A DNA stretch of 64,000 bases from Balaenoptera acutorostrata (GCF_949987535.1 NC_080082.1:50940374-51004373), one strand, 5' to 3'. Positions 12,030 to 24,439 are shown, numbered from the stretch's first letter. Translations and numbers: made by a program. The notes: generated from the sequence alone by a model not told the origin.

Positions 12030-12327
12030 TTTTATTTTTTAAATTATTTATTTGTTTGTTTGTTTGTTTATTTATTTATGGGCTGCGTCAGGTCTTAGTT
12101 GCGGCACTCGGGAATCTTTCGTTGCTGTGCGCAGGCTCCAGAGTGCGTGGGCTCAGTACCTGCGGTGCACGGGCTCTCTAGTTGTGGCTCGAGTGTTCAG
12201 TAGTTGCGGCACGCGAGCTTAGTTGCCCTGCAGCATGTGGGATCTTAATTCCCCAAGCAGGGATCGAACCGGCATCCCCTGCATTGCAACACGGATTCTT
12301 AACCACTGGACCACCAGGGAAGTCCCT
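12030..12327 (-). mobile_element. CHR-type SINE
   Basis: Reverse-complement element: (TTTG/TTTA)n tail, 'ggctgcgtcaggtcttagtt', head 'ccaccagggaagtccct'. Flanks show an imperfect duplication around 'tactttta' / 'tactttat'. Confidence 0.9.
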
Positions 12328-13340
12328 ACTTTATTTTAAATAAGCTTTTTCTGTTAGAATGGTTTTAGATTTACAGAAAAGTTGCAAAAATAGTTCAGAG
12401 TTCCCGAATAATGAACACCCAGTTTCCCCTTTTGTTAACGTCTTATACTACTACAGTACATTTGTATATTCTTATTAACTGAAGCCCATACTCCAGTCAA
12501 ATTTCCTTAGTTTTTACCTAATGTCCTTCTGTTCCAGAATCCTATCCAGGATACCACATTACATTTAGTCTTCTGTGTCCTTATGCTCCTCAAGACTGTG
12601 ACAGTTTCTCAGAGTTTCCTTGCTTTTGATGTCCTTGACAGTTTTGAGGAGTACTGGTTAGTTGTTTTATAAATGTCCCTGAAGTTGTGATTGTCTAATT
12701 TTTTTTCCTAGTTAGGCTGGGGGTTTGAATTTGGGGGAGGAAGACCACACTAACTGCCATTCTTACAACATCATATTAGAGGTATATGCTATCAACATAA
12801 CTTATCACTGATGATATTAGCCTTGAATTCCTAGCCAAGGTAGTGTTTGCCAGATTTCTCCACTGTACAGTTACTTTATCCCTCCTCCCAGACTATGCTC
12901 TTTGGAAGGAAGTCACCATGCACAGTCCACACTTAAGGGGTGGGGAGTAATGCTTCAACTACTCGAGGACGGGTAATCCACACAAATTATTTAGAATTCT
13001 TTTATATGGGAGATTTGGTCAATATCCCCCATTTATTTATTCAACCATTTATTTATGTCAGGATGGACTCATTGATATTTATTTTATACTTTGGGTTATA
13101 ATTCAATACTATGTATTTTTGTTTTTGTTTTTGTTTGTTTTTCTCAAATTGTTCCAGCTTTGGCTATTGTGAGCTCTTTCAGTTGGCTCCTGTGTCCCTT
13201 TGACATACCCCATCATTTTGTTTTTTGAAGCACTTCCTTTATTTTCTGGTACTACAAGACATTGCAGGCTCATCTTGTATATTTCCTGCCCAGCCTTAGA
13301 ATCAGCCATTTCTCCAAGGAATTCTGGTTCCTGTCAACCT
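12328..13340 (-). mobile_element. Old LINE (L1M-class)
   Basis: Long region matching a widespread old mammalian LINE: 'ccctgaagttgtgattgtct', 'tcaacataacttatcactga', 'ccagctttggctattgtgag'. Orientation is inferred as minus. No ORF survives. Confidence 0.55.
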
Positions 13341-13344
13341 AAAT

Positions 13345-13765
13345 AAACCTAGGAGGCAATAATCAAGAAAAAAAAACATTTATTTGGGATCAAAGAATTG
13401 CAATTTGAGGCACATAGATTCTGGTAACAACCCAGTGTCCCACTAGGGAGTAAAAGTCAGGGACTTTCAAAGGCAAAGAATGGAAGTTTGCATTACAGAC
13501 TCTTAACTGGAATTGAGGCAGAAGCTAGTTTTGGCTAAACATGATTGAGTGCTAAGGCTACCACAGCAGGGAGGTAAAAGTCCGTTACTGTGACAAGTTG
13601 CAGGTGTTCTTGCAGAGTCCTTGGAATATCTGTGGTCTGGCCTCACCTGGCTCCACCTGGTGAGGACGTGCATAAGGTCCACCTTCTAATGGCCTTCTGG
13701 CTCCATTTTAAAACCCCTTGACATTAGTGACTCCATTTTATTTCACATTTCACACTTCTTTCATT
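13345..13765 (-). mobile_element. Possible old LTR fragment
   Basis: The stretch starts with an A-run and 'catttatttgggatcaaaga', resembling the polyadenylation end of a minus-strand LTR. The rest is not assigned to a family. Classification uncertain. Confidence 0.35.
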
Positions 13766-14029
13766 GTTGAATGGTATTAGAAACCAAATGCTGGGCATAG
13801 GGATTGCTCATTTTTCCTGGGATTGCTTCTAGGCCCTCTCAGCAGACAGAGCTAGAGAACATATTTGTGTATACTAACCCAGGTATATATACAAATCTAT
13901 ATTATTTATATATGTGTATGTATTAAGCTAAATATGAATTCATATTGATTTCTCTGACTCTAATCCAGTAACAAATAGTTCATTCTGCCTTCTGTGATAT
14001 TGTGTTATAATAAGAAATATATATTTGGT

Positions 14030-14860
14030 CTTATACCCCATTCCTGGCACAGAGCTTCTAAAACCCTTGAAATTTACTACGTGATGAGAGTGATAAAGGT
14101 GTCTTTTGTTGTGTTAAGGAAGTGACTTTTGGAAAGCACCTAAGGATGAGATCTGGTAGCCAGTGGAGCCAACCGTGTGATTAGAGGTTGAAACTTTCAG
14201 TCCCCCTTTTCCTCTCCTTCACTACCGTCCCACCGCTGGGGAGGGGGGAGGAGCTGGAGATTGAGTTCAATCATGCCTATATAATGAAGCCTCCATAAAA
14301 ACCCAAAAGGAGGGAGTTCAGAGAGCTTCTAGGTTAGGGAACCAGAATGCTTCCATGTGCCACTGTGCCGGGCCCCAAACTCCATGAGAATAGACTCTCC
14401 TTTGGGATGTTCCCCTCCATATCTCTTCATTTGGCTGTTCATTCATATCCTTCATAATAAATCGGTAATCTAGTAAGTAAACAGGTTTCCTTAGGTCTAT
14501 GAGCCATTCTAGCAAATTAGTCAAACCTGAAGAAGGGGTTGTGAGAACATAACCAATTGGACAGAAACAGGTAAAACCTAGCTTCCAATTGGTCAGAAGC
14601 ACAGGTAACAATCTGGGCTTGCAATTGGCATCTGAAGTGGCGAGGAGTGGGCAGTCTTATAGGACTGAGCCCTCAGCCTGTGGAATCTGATGCTATCTCT
14701 GGGAAAACGGTGTCAGAATTGTGTTGAATTGTAGGACATCCAGCTGGTGTCCAAAAATTGCTTGGTGGTGTGTGGGAAACCCGCTGCACACATTGTAATT
14801 GGTAACTAGAACCCTCTTACCTCCCCGCCTTGGGTGGTCTGGAACTTCCCACTCCAAGAC
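14030..14860 (+). mobile_element. Old ERV LTR, plus orientation
   Basis: Contains a TATA-like 'cctatataatgaagcctcca' at 14275-14294, a polyadenylation-like 'cataataaatcggtaatcta' near 14453, and the U5-like block 'gtaggacatccagctggtgt'. It looks like a solo LTR of an ancient class III-type retrovirus. No internal viral genes are present. Confidence 0.6.
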
Positions 14861-14879
14861 TGAGGAACCTGGCTTTCAT

Positions 14880-15374
14880 TGTCTTTCATCCATTTATTTA
14901 TTTGTTTACATGTAGTGGTTTCAGAATTGTTTACCCATACACCATTTATGTACACTTGTCTTTAGACTTACAGTTTCTACTCATTCCCAAAGTTACTTAA
15001 GTCAGCTTCTTTCCCCCCCCCCATATTCTTCAGTGAGGTTTATCATACATTTTTAATACAATTGGATTCTTTTATCATTGTCTGAATTTCATCCTGGGAT
15101 CCCTCAGGGTCAACTTCCTAATTTATTTTTTTATGTGTAAAAATTAAGGTTCACTATTTGTGCTGTGATGTTCTATGGATTTGGACAAATGCATAGTGTT
15201 ATATATCCACTACCACAGTAACATACAGAATAGTTTCACCACTCTAAAAAATTCCCTGTGCTTCACATGTTCAACTCTTCCAAATCCCTAAACCTCTGGC
15301 AATCAGTGAACTGTTTAATGTCTTTATAGTTTGCCTTTTTCAGAATGTCATATAAAATGTATGTATGTATGTAT
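14880..15374 (-). mobile_element. Old LINE-1 fragment
   Basis: Reverse-complement LINE-1 UTR-like sequence: 'ttctatggatttggacaaat', 'ctaccacagtaacatacaga'. It ends at a (TATG)n run at 15352-15375. Confidence 0.5.
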
Positions 15375-15375
15375 G

Positions 15376-16298
15376 TAGCCTTTTAGACTAGTACCCTTAT
15401 AAGAAGACAGGAGAGCTTGCTTAAGCTCTTTCTTCTCTCTGCCATGTGAAGATGAAACAAGAAGATAACCATCTGCAAACCAGGAAGCAAGCCCTCACTA
15501 GACACTAAATCTGCCTATGCCTTGATCTTGATCTGCTGGCTAGCCTCCAGAACTGTGAGAAATAAGTGTTTGTTGTTTTAGCCACACAGTCTATCCTAAT
15601 TTGGTTTTTGTTTTTGTTTATTATTTTATATGGAGCATCTGTTTTATTTATTTATTTATTTTAAGAATTTTTTTAAAAATTAATTAATTTATTTATTTTT
15701 GGCTGCATTGGGTCTTCATTGCTGTGCATGGGCTTTCTCTAGTTGCGGCGAGCGGGGGCTACTCTTCGTTGTGGTGCGTGGGCTTCTCATTGCACTGGCT
15801 TCTCTTGTTGCAGAGCACGGGCTCTAGGTACGTGGGCTTCAGTAGTTGTGGCACTTGGGCTCAGTAGTTGTGGCTCGCGGGCTCTAGAGTGCAGGCTCAG
15901 TAATTGTGGCGCATGGGCTTAGTTGCTCAGCGTCATGTGAGATCTTCCCGGACCAGGGCTCGAAGCCATGTCCCCTGCACTGGCAGGCGGATTCTTAACC
16001 ACTGTGCCACCAGGGAAGCCCCTTATTTTTTAAAAAAATAATTAATTAATTAATTTATTTGGCTGCGCCGGGTCTTAGTTGCGGCACGCGATATCTTCAT
16101 TGCCACGTGCGGGATCTTCATTGTGGCATGTGGGATGTTTAGTTGTGGCATGCGAACTCTTAGTTGTGGCGTGTGGGATCTAGTTCCCTGACCAGGGATT
16201 GAACCCGGGCCCCCTGCATTGGGAGCATGGAGTCTTAGCCACTGGACCACCAGGGAAGCCCCTATCCTAATTTGTTATAGCAGCCCAAACTAAGATAG
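15376..16298 (+). mobile_element. MaLR-type LTR split by nested SINEs
   Basis: Left part 15376-15603 has 'ctctgccatgtgaagatgaa', 'cagaactgtgagaaataagt' and 'gtttgttgttttagccacac'. Right part 16274-16298 is 'ttatagcagcccaaactaag'. Together they form an MST/MLT1-class LTR 3' half, split by SINE DNA at 15604-16260. Confidence 0.75.
15604..16260 (-). mobile_element. Two CHR-type SINEs, one inserted in the tail of the other
   Basis: One element has its head 'ccaccagggaagccccttat' ending at about 16022. The other has its head 'accaccagggaagcccctat' ending at about 16260. The pair is bounded by a single target-site duplication ctatcctaatttg at 15591-15603 and 16261-16273, so the left element was inserted into the T-rich tail of the right one. 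Confidence 0.88.
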
Positions 16299-17135
16299 TA
16301 GTGATATCTCGTTGTTTTAATTTGCAGTTCCCTAATGACAAATGATGTTGAGAATATTTTCATATGCTTATTTGCCACCTGTATATCTTCTTTGGTGAGG
16401 TATATGCTCAAAGCTTTTGCCCATTTTTCAAATGGGTTATTTTCTTATTGTTGAGTTTTAAGATTTTAAAAATATATTCTGGATACAAATCCTTTTATTA
16501 GATATGTATTTGCAAATATTTTCTTCCAGTCTATGGCTTGTCTTTTCATTCTCTTGGTGTCTTTCACACAACAAAGTGTTTTTGATTTTTAATAAGGTCT
16601 AACTTATTGATCTGTTCTTTCATGGCTCATGCTTTTGTTGTTGTACCTAAAAATTCATCAACCATCCAAGGTCACACAGATTTTCTCTTATTTTTTTTCT
16701 AAAAGTTTTATAGTTTTGTGTTATATATTTAGGGCTATGATCCATTTTGAGTATCAAGGTTTTGTGATATTTTGCTTTTTGTTCTTTTTGCATATGGGCA
16801 TCCAGTTGTTTTGCACCATTTGTTGAAAAGATTATCCTTTCTCCATTGAATTTCCTTTGCTCCTTTGTCAAAGATTAGTTGACTATATTTGTATGGATCT
16901 ATTGCTGGGCTCTCTCCTTGGTACCACTGATATTTTATCTATTCTTTTACTGATACCATGCTGTTTTAATTGCTGTTACATTATAGAAAGTCTTGAAATC
17001 AGTAATATGAGTTCTCCAAACATTATCTTTCTATATAACTCCATACTTTTGGTGGGAACATATATATTTCTTGAAAAAAATCATACTTGTGCTTTAAGAT
17101 TCAGTTCAAACGTAAGGTCTAGAAACCATTTACCC
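16299..17135 (-). mobile_element. Old LINE-1 ORF2 3' portion
   Basis: Reverse-complement LINE-1 ORF2 C-terminal region: 'gcatccagttgttttgcacc', 'gatccattttgagtatcaag', 'aaagattagttgactatatt'. Frames are broken throughout. Confidence 0.75.
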
Positions 17136-17515
17136 ATCATTTGAATTCTCATTGCATCCTGTACTTACCTTGATTATTGCACTTATATGAATATAATCTC
17201 CTTGTATAATTTTTATGCCCAGAATCTACCAGTGTTATCAAAATCAACAGTCAAGAAGTATCTACTGTTCTCAGTGGAACAAACTGCTATCTGAATTGTG
17301 TATGTAAACATTCTCACCCAATAATTGGCTATACTATATACTCAAATCTTAAAAGGAGATTTTTATACCCTAGTGTCTCCATGTGTTCATTTTTCATATG
17401 TTTAAGCGCTTGATATTTGCCAGGAACTAGGTGAGATGCTGCTGATGAAATGGTGAATAAGAGTCCTGATCAAGCCAGTCTTGTCAGATTAATTTTGTAC
17501 TTAACATGTTGTGTT
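17136..17515. other. No gene seen
   Basis: AT-rich sequence with no ORF or repeat I can name confidently. Confidence 0.4.
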
Positions 17516-17533
17516 AAAATGATCATTTTTCAG

Positions 17534-17853
17534 GGACTTCCCTGGTGGTCCAGTGGTTAAGAATCTGCCTTCCAATGCAGGGTATGTGGGTTCGATCCCT
17601 GATCAGGGAACTAAGATCCCACATGCTGCAGGACAACTAAGCCCATGCGCCACAACTACAGAGCCCATGCACTCTGGAGCCTGCGTGCCACAACTAGAGA
17701 GCCCACACACCGCAACTACTGAGCCTGTGCACCACAACTAGAAAGAAGCCCACACACCGCAACGAAGAGCCCTCGTGCCACAGTGGAAGATCCCGCATGC
17801 CACGATTAAAACCTGATGCAGCCAAAAATAAAAATAAATAAATAAATAAATAT
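17534..17853 (+). mobile_element. CHR-type SINE, long form
   Basis: Target-site duplication aaaatgatcatttttcag (17516-17533) and aaaatggtcatttttcag (17854-17871), one mismatch. Several 'cacaactac' modules. Confidence 0.94.
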
Positions 17854-17968
17854 AAAATGGTCATTTTTCAGTTCTTGGCTGTGAGCTCATTGAGGGTAGT
17901 AACTGGGCTTTTGTGTGTGATTTTACTTATTAATTAATTAATGTATCTGATGCATAATAATGCCTGGT

Positions 17969-18096
17969 TGGGATCTCCCTGGTAGTCCAGTGGTTAAGAT
18001 TCTGTGCTTCCAATGCAAGGGGCATGGGTTCGATCCCTGGTCTAGGAACTAAGATCCCACATGCTGCGCCACACAGCATGGCCAAAAAAAAAAAAA
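17969..18096 (+). mobile_element. Short CHR-type SINE
   Basis: Head 'gggatctccctggtagtcca', B-box 'gggttcgatccctgg', poly(A) tail. Target-site duplication gcctggt at 17962-17968 and 18097-18103. Confidence 0.9.
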
Positions 18097-18449
18097 GCCT
18101 GGTCTGTGTGTATGATAAGTATTTGGTGAATAAATTATGAAGGACTTTCTTTCAGATAAACGTGACTAAGAGAAAGTATTAACATTTTAAAAGTAACACC
18201 TAAAGACAGGGTGGTACCAAAAGCCTAATTGTCTCATTAAAGTAAAAGAAAAATGCAGCTATCTTAGATTTAAAAAAAATAAAATACAATCACTGCAGGA
18301 CACGGTTTCATTTTTCCACTGAGATGCCTGAAATTGCAGATTCTTTTTGTTGAATCCAATCAAGTACATCATGAGCACTGTAATAAAAGCAATGTATTCC
18401 TAAGTGCTAGACAGGTCAAATGTACTAAAAACTCAATTAATTAACTTAC

Positions 18450-21400
18450 TTAAGGTTGTGAACTAGCAAAGGATGTTGGTTCAGTCTCCAACCAACAATC
18501 CTAGTGAACTAGAAATACAAGAGAGGTATGGATTCCAGGAATTAAAAAAAATTTTAAAGCCTCCTGACCATGATGGAGTAACTGATATCAAACTAGGTTT
18601 CTTGCCAAAAACAATCATAAAACTAGGCAAAATATATGAGGCAGTGGTTTTCAAACTTTGGACAATAGGCAGTACAGGACTATGATCACTGATAGAAGAG
18701 AAAAACATGAAGTAAGCCCATGATTGTCTCTGCTTTCTGCCTGGGGCTACTTTCTGGAGTATGGTATGGAGAGGTATAGCTCAAGTAAACTCAGAGTCTC
18801 ACTGAGCGGAGTAGGCTAAGAATTTGGCCTAAGCCTAAGAGTTTGGGGATGCTAAGTGGCTGGAATTAGTGGGGTAGAGTCAAGAGAATAGTTTTCTGCA
18901 AAGAAGGAGTCCCAGAACTGTGCCTAGGGATCTTCTTATATTTTTAATTAATACTAATCTGTGCATGTACAGGAAGAGACTCCACAAAGCCTAGCAGAGA
19001 ACAGCTGCTGGGGAATTACGAGCTGAACAGAGATTCTAGAAGTCCTGGGAAAAAGGAAATTCCAAACATTTAGAGTGGACAGACACTTCTGAACACCCTA
19101 GTAGTCAGCTCACACCCTAAAAAGGCCACACCTTTAGAGTACGGTTATGCTAGCCCTAAGCAAAGGCTACTCTAGATCTAAGGGAGGAAAGTTTTAAAAT
19201 AGGCCTTGAAGGGATCAGACTGATCTGCCAGTAAATTAACTGGCTGCTATAAAAAAATCAATAATCCTTAAAGAAAGATAACAAAATCTGAACTCTCAAC
19301 AACATAGCATCCACAATGTATAACATACAATCAAAAATGACTACTCATTCAAAAAAGCAGGAAAATGTGATCCATAAGCAGGAAAAAAGCAACCAATGGA
19401 AATAGAACTTGAGATTACCCAGATATTGGAATTAATTAGGAGGTAGTATAAAAATGTTTATTGACTTAATGGAAAATATAGTCATAATGAATAAATGGAC
19501 AGGAACTTCAGCAGAAAAATGGAAAGGATAAAATAGAATTGGGAATGAGAGTTTTATAACTGAAAAAACAAACAAAAATTTCACTGAATGAGCATAAGAA
19601 CAGATGGTGGGCATCAGAAGAAATGGTCAGTAATCTCCATGATAGATCAGTAATAATTATCCAATCTTAAGTACAAAAAGGAAAAAGATTGAAAAAAGAA
19701 AGATATTTATGGAACAATATTAAGTGACCTACTGTACTTGTAAATAGAGTCCTAGAATGAGAGGATTGATAGAATGTGGTAGAGCAAAAACTATGGCCAA
19801 AATCCCCCAAATCTAATAAATAGAAAATCCTGTAATCAGATAGAAAAAAACAATACATAACATATTGGGAAACAAAAATATGAATAATGCTGACTTAATC
19901 AGAAACAATAAAAGCCAAAAGACAATGGAATAACATCTTTAAAGTACTAAAGAAAAAAATGTGAATTCAGAATTCTATCCCCAGAGAAAAATATCCTTTT
20001 AAAATGAAGATGAAATGAAGATATTTTCAGATAAATGAAGATTTAGATCATAACCAATATAACTGTAGTATAGAAAACACTAGAGGGAGTTCTTCAGGTT
20101 GAAGGGAATTGACATTGGATGAAACAGGAAGGAAAGACCAACAGGTAGGAAAGAAGAGTATCAGAAATGGAAAATATGTGGGTAACTATAAAATTTGTTT
20201 TCTTTCCTAAATGTTATTAAAATATATGACTGTTTAAAGCAAAATAATGTAACATGGTACGGTGGGTTTTATAAGGTATGTAGTTGAAATGACAACAGTA
20301 GGAGAAAGAATAAAAAGTTCAGGGACTTCCCTGGTGGTTCAGTGGTTGAGACTCCACCCTTCCCCTAGGGGGTGTGGGTTCGATCCCTGGTTGGGGAACT
20401 AAGATCGTCATGCCCCATAGTGTGGCCAAAAAAAAAAAAAAAAAAAAGAATGAGGAGTGCAAATGAAATGATATTGTTACAGGTTCTTATATTTTACATA
20501 AAGTGGTATGATATTAATTCTAGTGTAAACTATATTAAAGATGCATATTTAATCCCTGGCGCAACCTCTAACAAGATGCATAGAGGTATAGCTGAAGAGC
20601 CAACAGAATTCAAATATATAAGAAAAAATTAATCAACCCCCCCCCCAAAAAAAAGCAAGAAAGGAGAAATAGTTAATTTTTTTTAATGTGGCAAATAGAA
20701 ATCAACAAAATAGTAAACATAAATCCAAACAAATTAATAATTACATCAATATAAATTGATTACATATTTCAGTGAAAAGCCCTAAGACTGCCACACTGGA
20801 TAAAAAATGTGAAACCCAAACTACATGCTATCTACCAGAAATGTATATTAAATGTAATCACAGATGGGTTCAAGGGAAAAAAGGTAGAAAAAGATATATT
20901 TGTGCACACAATAAGCACAAGCAAACTAGAGTGACTCTACTAATATTGGATAAAACAGATGTCAAGACAAGAGACACAGAGAAATGTTTCATGGTAGAAG
21001 GGTCAATTCATTGGGAAGAAACAATCATAAATGTGCATATACTATAATAACAGCTTCAAAATACATGATGCAAAAACTGAATGAACTAAAGGTAGAAATA
21101 GACAAATCCACAATCGCAGTTTTCATGTATCTCTTACTTCATACATATTCTACTGTTCGAAAAATGAGATTTAAGATTAGCCTAGATATTTTCAGATAAT
21201 TTCTAAAGTTTTTTGAGAGGAGAAAAATCCTTCCATCTATGTATAACTAATACATAAAAAATTTAAGATGGGGAGGATGCTGGAGTGTGGTCGCTGGCAG
21301 GCTTATCCGGTTTCTTTCGTGAATGAACTCAAGACAGGACAAATCCAATTATTATTCATCTGGGAGACTTCTGAAGACACCCTCCCTAATGTTTATTTTT

Positions 21401-21625
21401 AAATCCTCCTCATCGGAAAACAATCATAAATTTATGTACTTAACAGAGCTTGAAAATACTTGAAGCAAAACTTAGTAGTACTAAAAGGAAAATAGAAATA
21501 GCCACACCTATCTCAGTAATTACTAGAACTAGATTTTTAAAAATCAGTAAGGATAAAGAACATCTAAGTGACAATATCAACCACCTTAAACTAATAGACT
21601 TTTATAGAACTATACGTTCACAAGC
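18450..21625 (+). mobile_element. Old LINE-1 (5' UTR, ORF1 region, endonuclease region), decayed
   Basis: The last kilobase translates in pieces like the LINE-1 ORF2 endonuclease, for example the frame with LPEMYIKCNHRW near 20837. The upstream part resembles an old LINE-1 5' UTR. The short ORFs here (20372, 20772, 20984, 21450) are fragments of it. Interrupted by a SINE at 20322-20446. It lies immediately upstream of the gene promoter. Confidence 0.65.
20322..20446 (+). mobile_element. Short CHR-type SINE
   Basis: Head 'gggacttccctggtggttca', 'ggttcgatccctggttgggg', then a poly(A) tail. Confidence 0.9.
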
Positions 21626-21629
21626 GCAG

Positions 21630-21690
21630 GGGGGAGAGAGGGAAAAAACCCAAAGAGAGGAGGGAGGGAGGGAGCGAGAGCGCGAGCAAC
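21630..21690. repeat. Purine-rich low-complexity tract
   Basis: GA-rich run with 'gaggagggagggagggagcg', between the LINE-1 and the CpG-rich promoter. Confidence 0.8.
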
Positions 21691-22033
21691 CTCTGTGGGT
21701 CCAGGTTTGCTAGGGTTTGGGGGATATTGAGACTTGATGTATATCTACGTCCTGCTTGGGTATATATACTGAGCACCTGCCGTGTGCCTAGTACATATAT
21801 TAGGCGCCTGCTGGTGCCAAGACCTCTCTAAGCCCTAGTAGGTGTTCCTCAGGGACAAAGCAAATCCAAGCTGCCAGCGTGTGCCTCGTTCAGCCCGGGG
21901 CAGCTTCGAAACCCCTCCCCCAGTAGCCCATCTCCAAGTCCGGAGGTCCACCGCCCGCTCCCGCCCCAAGCGCTCGCGCCCGCGCTTGCGCATTCCTCTC
22001 AGCCCATTGGGGCGAGGACCCGGCCCTCCCTAC

Positions 22034-22062
22034 CGGGACTACATTTCCCACAAGCCTCTGCA
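22034..22062 (+). promoter_or_regulatory. ZNF143/THAP11-like promoter motif
   Basis: 'actacatttcccacaagcc' at 22038-22056 resembles the ZNF143/THAP11 site (ACTACAATTCCCAGAATGC type, from memory). That site is common near transcription starts of CpG-island genes. Confidence 0.6.
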
Positions 22063-22105
22063 CCTAGTTTCCTTCCGCCTTCCTTGCTGGTGTCGGCTCG
22101 GAGAG
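22038..22105 (+). other. ZFP14: Exon 1 (5' UTR); 5' end not defined
   Basis: The exon ends with a consensus donor, 'gagag|gtgagt', so its last base is 22105. The transcription start is not visible; the listed start only marks the promoter motif. The exon is noncoding because the ATG lies in exon 2. Confidence 0.65.
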
Positions 22106-22655
22106 GTGAGTTGGTCTGGTGCATTGAGGAAATGGGCGCGGGGGCGTCGCGGGGGCTGCGCGGGCTTCTGTGTGCACTGGGCTGAAGTGACTGTGTAGTT
22201 TGTGACGCTGACTGGACACTGGGCGCCTTGGTGCGTCCTCTGTCCTCCTGCTTCAGGGCCGCACAGATGCAGCGGCCCAGAATGGCTCCGAGTTAGATTT
22301 ATGAACCTCACAGTGAAGGCCCCTAACAAAAAGACGCAGAAGAACAACAGCTCTCAGAACCACAGCTTAACCAGAGCTCCCTCCCAAGGCAGCTTTTGAG
22401 AACTCAGAGACATATTCCAGCCCTGGTCTTTGTACTCTGGCCATTCTCACCCGGAAGGGTCAGCTTTTCCCCAGGCTCCCTCTTACTTCCATCGGGTTAT
22501 GTGTGTGGTGGATGGCGGGAGCAAATGTGGTAACGGGGGTGTGTCCTTAATCTGGACAGGCTGAGCTCCGAAAAAGGCGCAATGTGTCCAGATTCCCGTC
22601 TCCTTCCCCCAACCTGCTGATCTTTAGGAATGGAGTCAGAAAGGGGAAAATAATT

Positions 22656-22674
22656 ATATATATACAATTATATA

Positions 22675-22748
<74 letters not shown>

Positions 22749-22755
22749 TATATAT
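22656..22755. repeat. Long (TA)n microsatellite
   Basis: A nearly pure (TA)n run after a short (TG)n block, about 0.55 kb into intron 1. Likely length-polymorphic and prone to assembly error. Confidence 0.95.
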
Positions 22756-22829
22756 GTTTATCTTTCCTCTTTGTTCCATGAAATGTAATTTTTATTTTTT
22801 TCTAGACGTGGGGACGTTTGCTTCTCCTG

Positions 22830-23330
22830 TGAAAGAGTGAAAAATCAGGTCGGACTGAAAAAAGAAAAAGCGGCCCTGCCATTAATCTGGATGGGAGAGA
22901 ATAGACAGATAAAGCAAGCTGCAGAGTTAATAGAAAACATTATTTCTGCCCAGGTCATGCAGCAGTTGTAAAATGCCATAAAGACTCCCTTTTGGAGAGC
23001 TTATAGCTTTCTTACCAGTGTTGTTCCAGACCTGCCTTGCTGATTTTATTTTATCACTGGGGATACCCAGTTGCTAAATTACCCTCACTTCACTTTCTAG
23101 CACTCAATCTCCAATTAATCCCTGCCTCTCCTGTTCTCACCTCTGAAACAGCAGTCACTGAAGAATGGTTCCCAACTTCCTCAGAATCCTTCAGCTGGAA
23201 TTCAGCTCTTTACAAAAGAGCTTTTCTTATCCCTCTCCTCCATCACATTCCAGCCATTCCTGTGGAATTTCCTCCCTCTCTTTAGTCAATAAATCTTATT
23301 TTGTTGGACTGTACAGGATTGTTACAGGTA
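22830..23330 (+). mobile_element. Possible old LTR-like element
   Basis: C/T-rich sequence with 'gtcaataaatcttattttgt' at 23284-23303, like the polyadenylation region of an LTR. No TATA box or clear ends are seen; it could be unique intron DNA. Confidence 0.25.
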
Positions 23331-23904
23331 GTCTTTAGCTGGTTAGGGTTTAACACCGGAATATCCTGTCCATTGGCGTGGTACTTTGTTCTTCCTTCCC
23401 AGTGAATGGTGGAGAGGATGAGGGTAGAGTCCCCCACCTCCACCAAGGGTATCCTCTCCTCTCCAGTGGCTATTCAGATGAACATTTGGCAGTCATTTAA
23501 TTCCGCCTGTGAGTTGCTGCTTTCTAATAATTTGAATGGTCTGCAGGTAAACCTCATGCAGGGACGCTAACCGTAGAGCTTTATTTTAGGCTGTGATTTA
23601 TTGTGATTTATTTATTATAGTTTAGTTGGAATCATACACTAGGTGCTTTGATCTTTTCCACTGCCCTGAGGTCAAAAGCAGGGAAAGATACGAGATGGTT
23701 TGATTGGTGACAGGGTCTTATGCTTTTGAGGCTTTTAGGAGTGGTAAGGTGATAGATTTTTAACAGAGAACTCTGTGTTAACAAGACAAGGGATTACTGG
23801 TGGGAGGGAAGGGAAACATCAGTAGAAATTTGAAAAGTGGTTTGAGGTTTTTGACGGCATAAGTTTGTTTCAGGCCACATATTTATGTGGTTTTATGACA
23901 GGCA

Positions 23905-24145
23905 GTTTAGTATAGTTGCCGTATGGGTTATGGAGCTGAATTATCAGGGTTCTAATCCTAATCCTTCACCCTTAGAGCTGGGTGAAGTTGGGGCAATTTA
24001 TTTCATCTCTTTGTGCCACAGTTCCTTCATCTGTAAAAGGAGGATAATAATAGAACCTACTGTATAGGGTTGCTAAGAATAGGTGAATTAATATATGTAA
24101 AGTCCTCAGATAATGCTTGATACATAAGTGCTCAGTAGATTTAGT
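23905..24145 (+). mobile_element. MIR SINE
   Basis: MIR core and 3' end: 'cagttccttcatctgtaaaa', 'ggataataatagaacctact', 'aagtgctcagtagat'. Confidence 0.85.
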
Positions 24146-24439
24146 TGATATTATTAAAGTGTGATCCATGTTTTTTCTCATCACCTAGATCCAAAAATTA
24201 TGAGGATTTTGCCATATGTGCTTCATCCATCCACATACCCTCCCTTTGTAAATTGTTGTTAATCAAGAGGAATTGCCTATCAGTCTGAAGCTCTGAAATT
24301 TATTAGCATTCTAAGGAAGAGCGGGGCTGAGAAGCTCAAATTTTTTGCGGATGAAAAAAGAAAGCGCAGAAGAGAATTTTCTTTAATAACTGTGGGAAGC
24401 AGTATGTAGTATTCTTCATCTTCAGTGATATAGCTGATG

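Larger units (their letters stand above)
21880..22200 (+). promoter_or_regulatory. ZFP14: CpG-rich promoter of the KRAB zinc-finger gene
   Basis: The only clearly GC- and CpG-rich stretch in the window, with many CpGs, for example around 'gcgctcgcgcccgcgcttgc'. It has no TATA box, as usual for KRAB-ZNF genes, and contains a ZNF143-like motif and the first splice donor. The ORFs crossing it (21842, 22039) are probably not coding. Confidence 0.8.

Noticed and set aside
21842..22198. 118-aa ORF in the CpG-rich promoter
   Set aside because: Arg/Pro-rich composition only, it spans the exon 1 donor, and no domain is visible. CpG-rich DNA yields such ORFs by chance.
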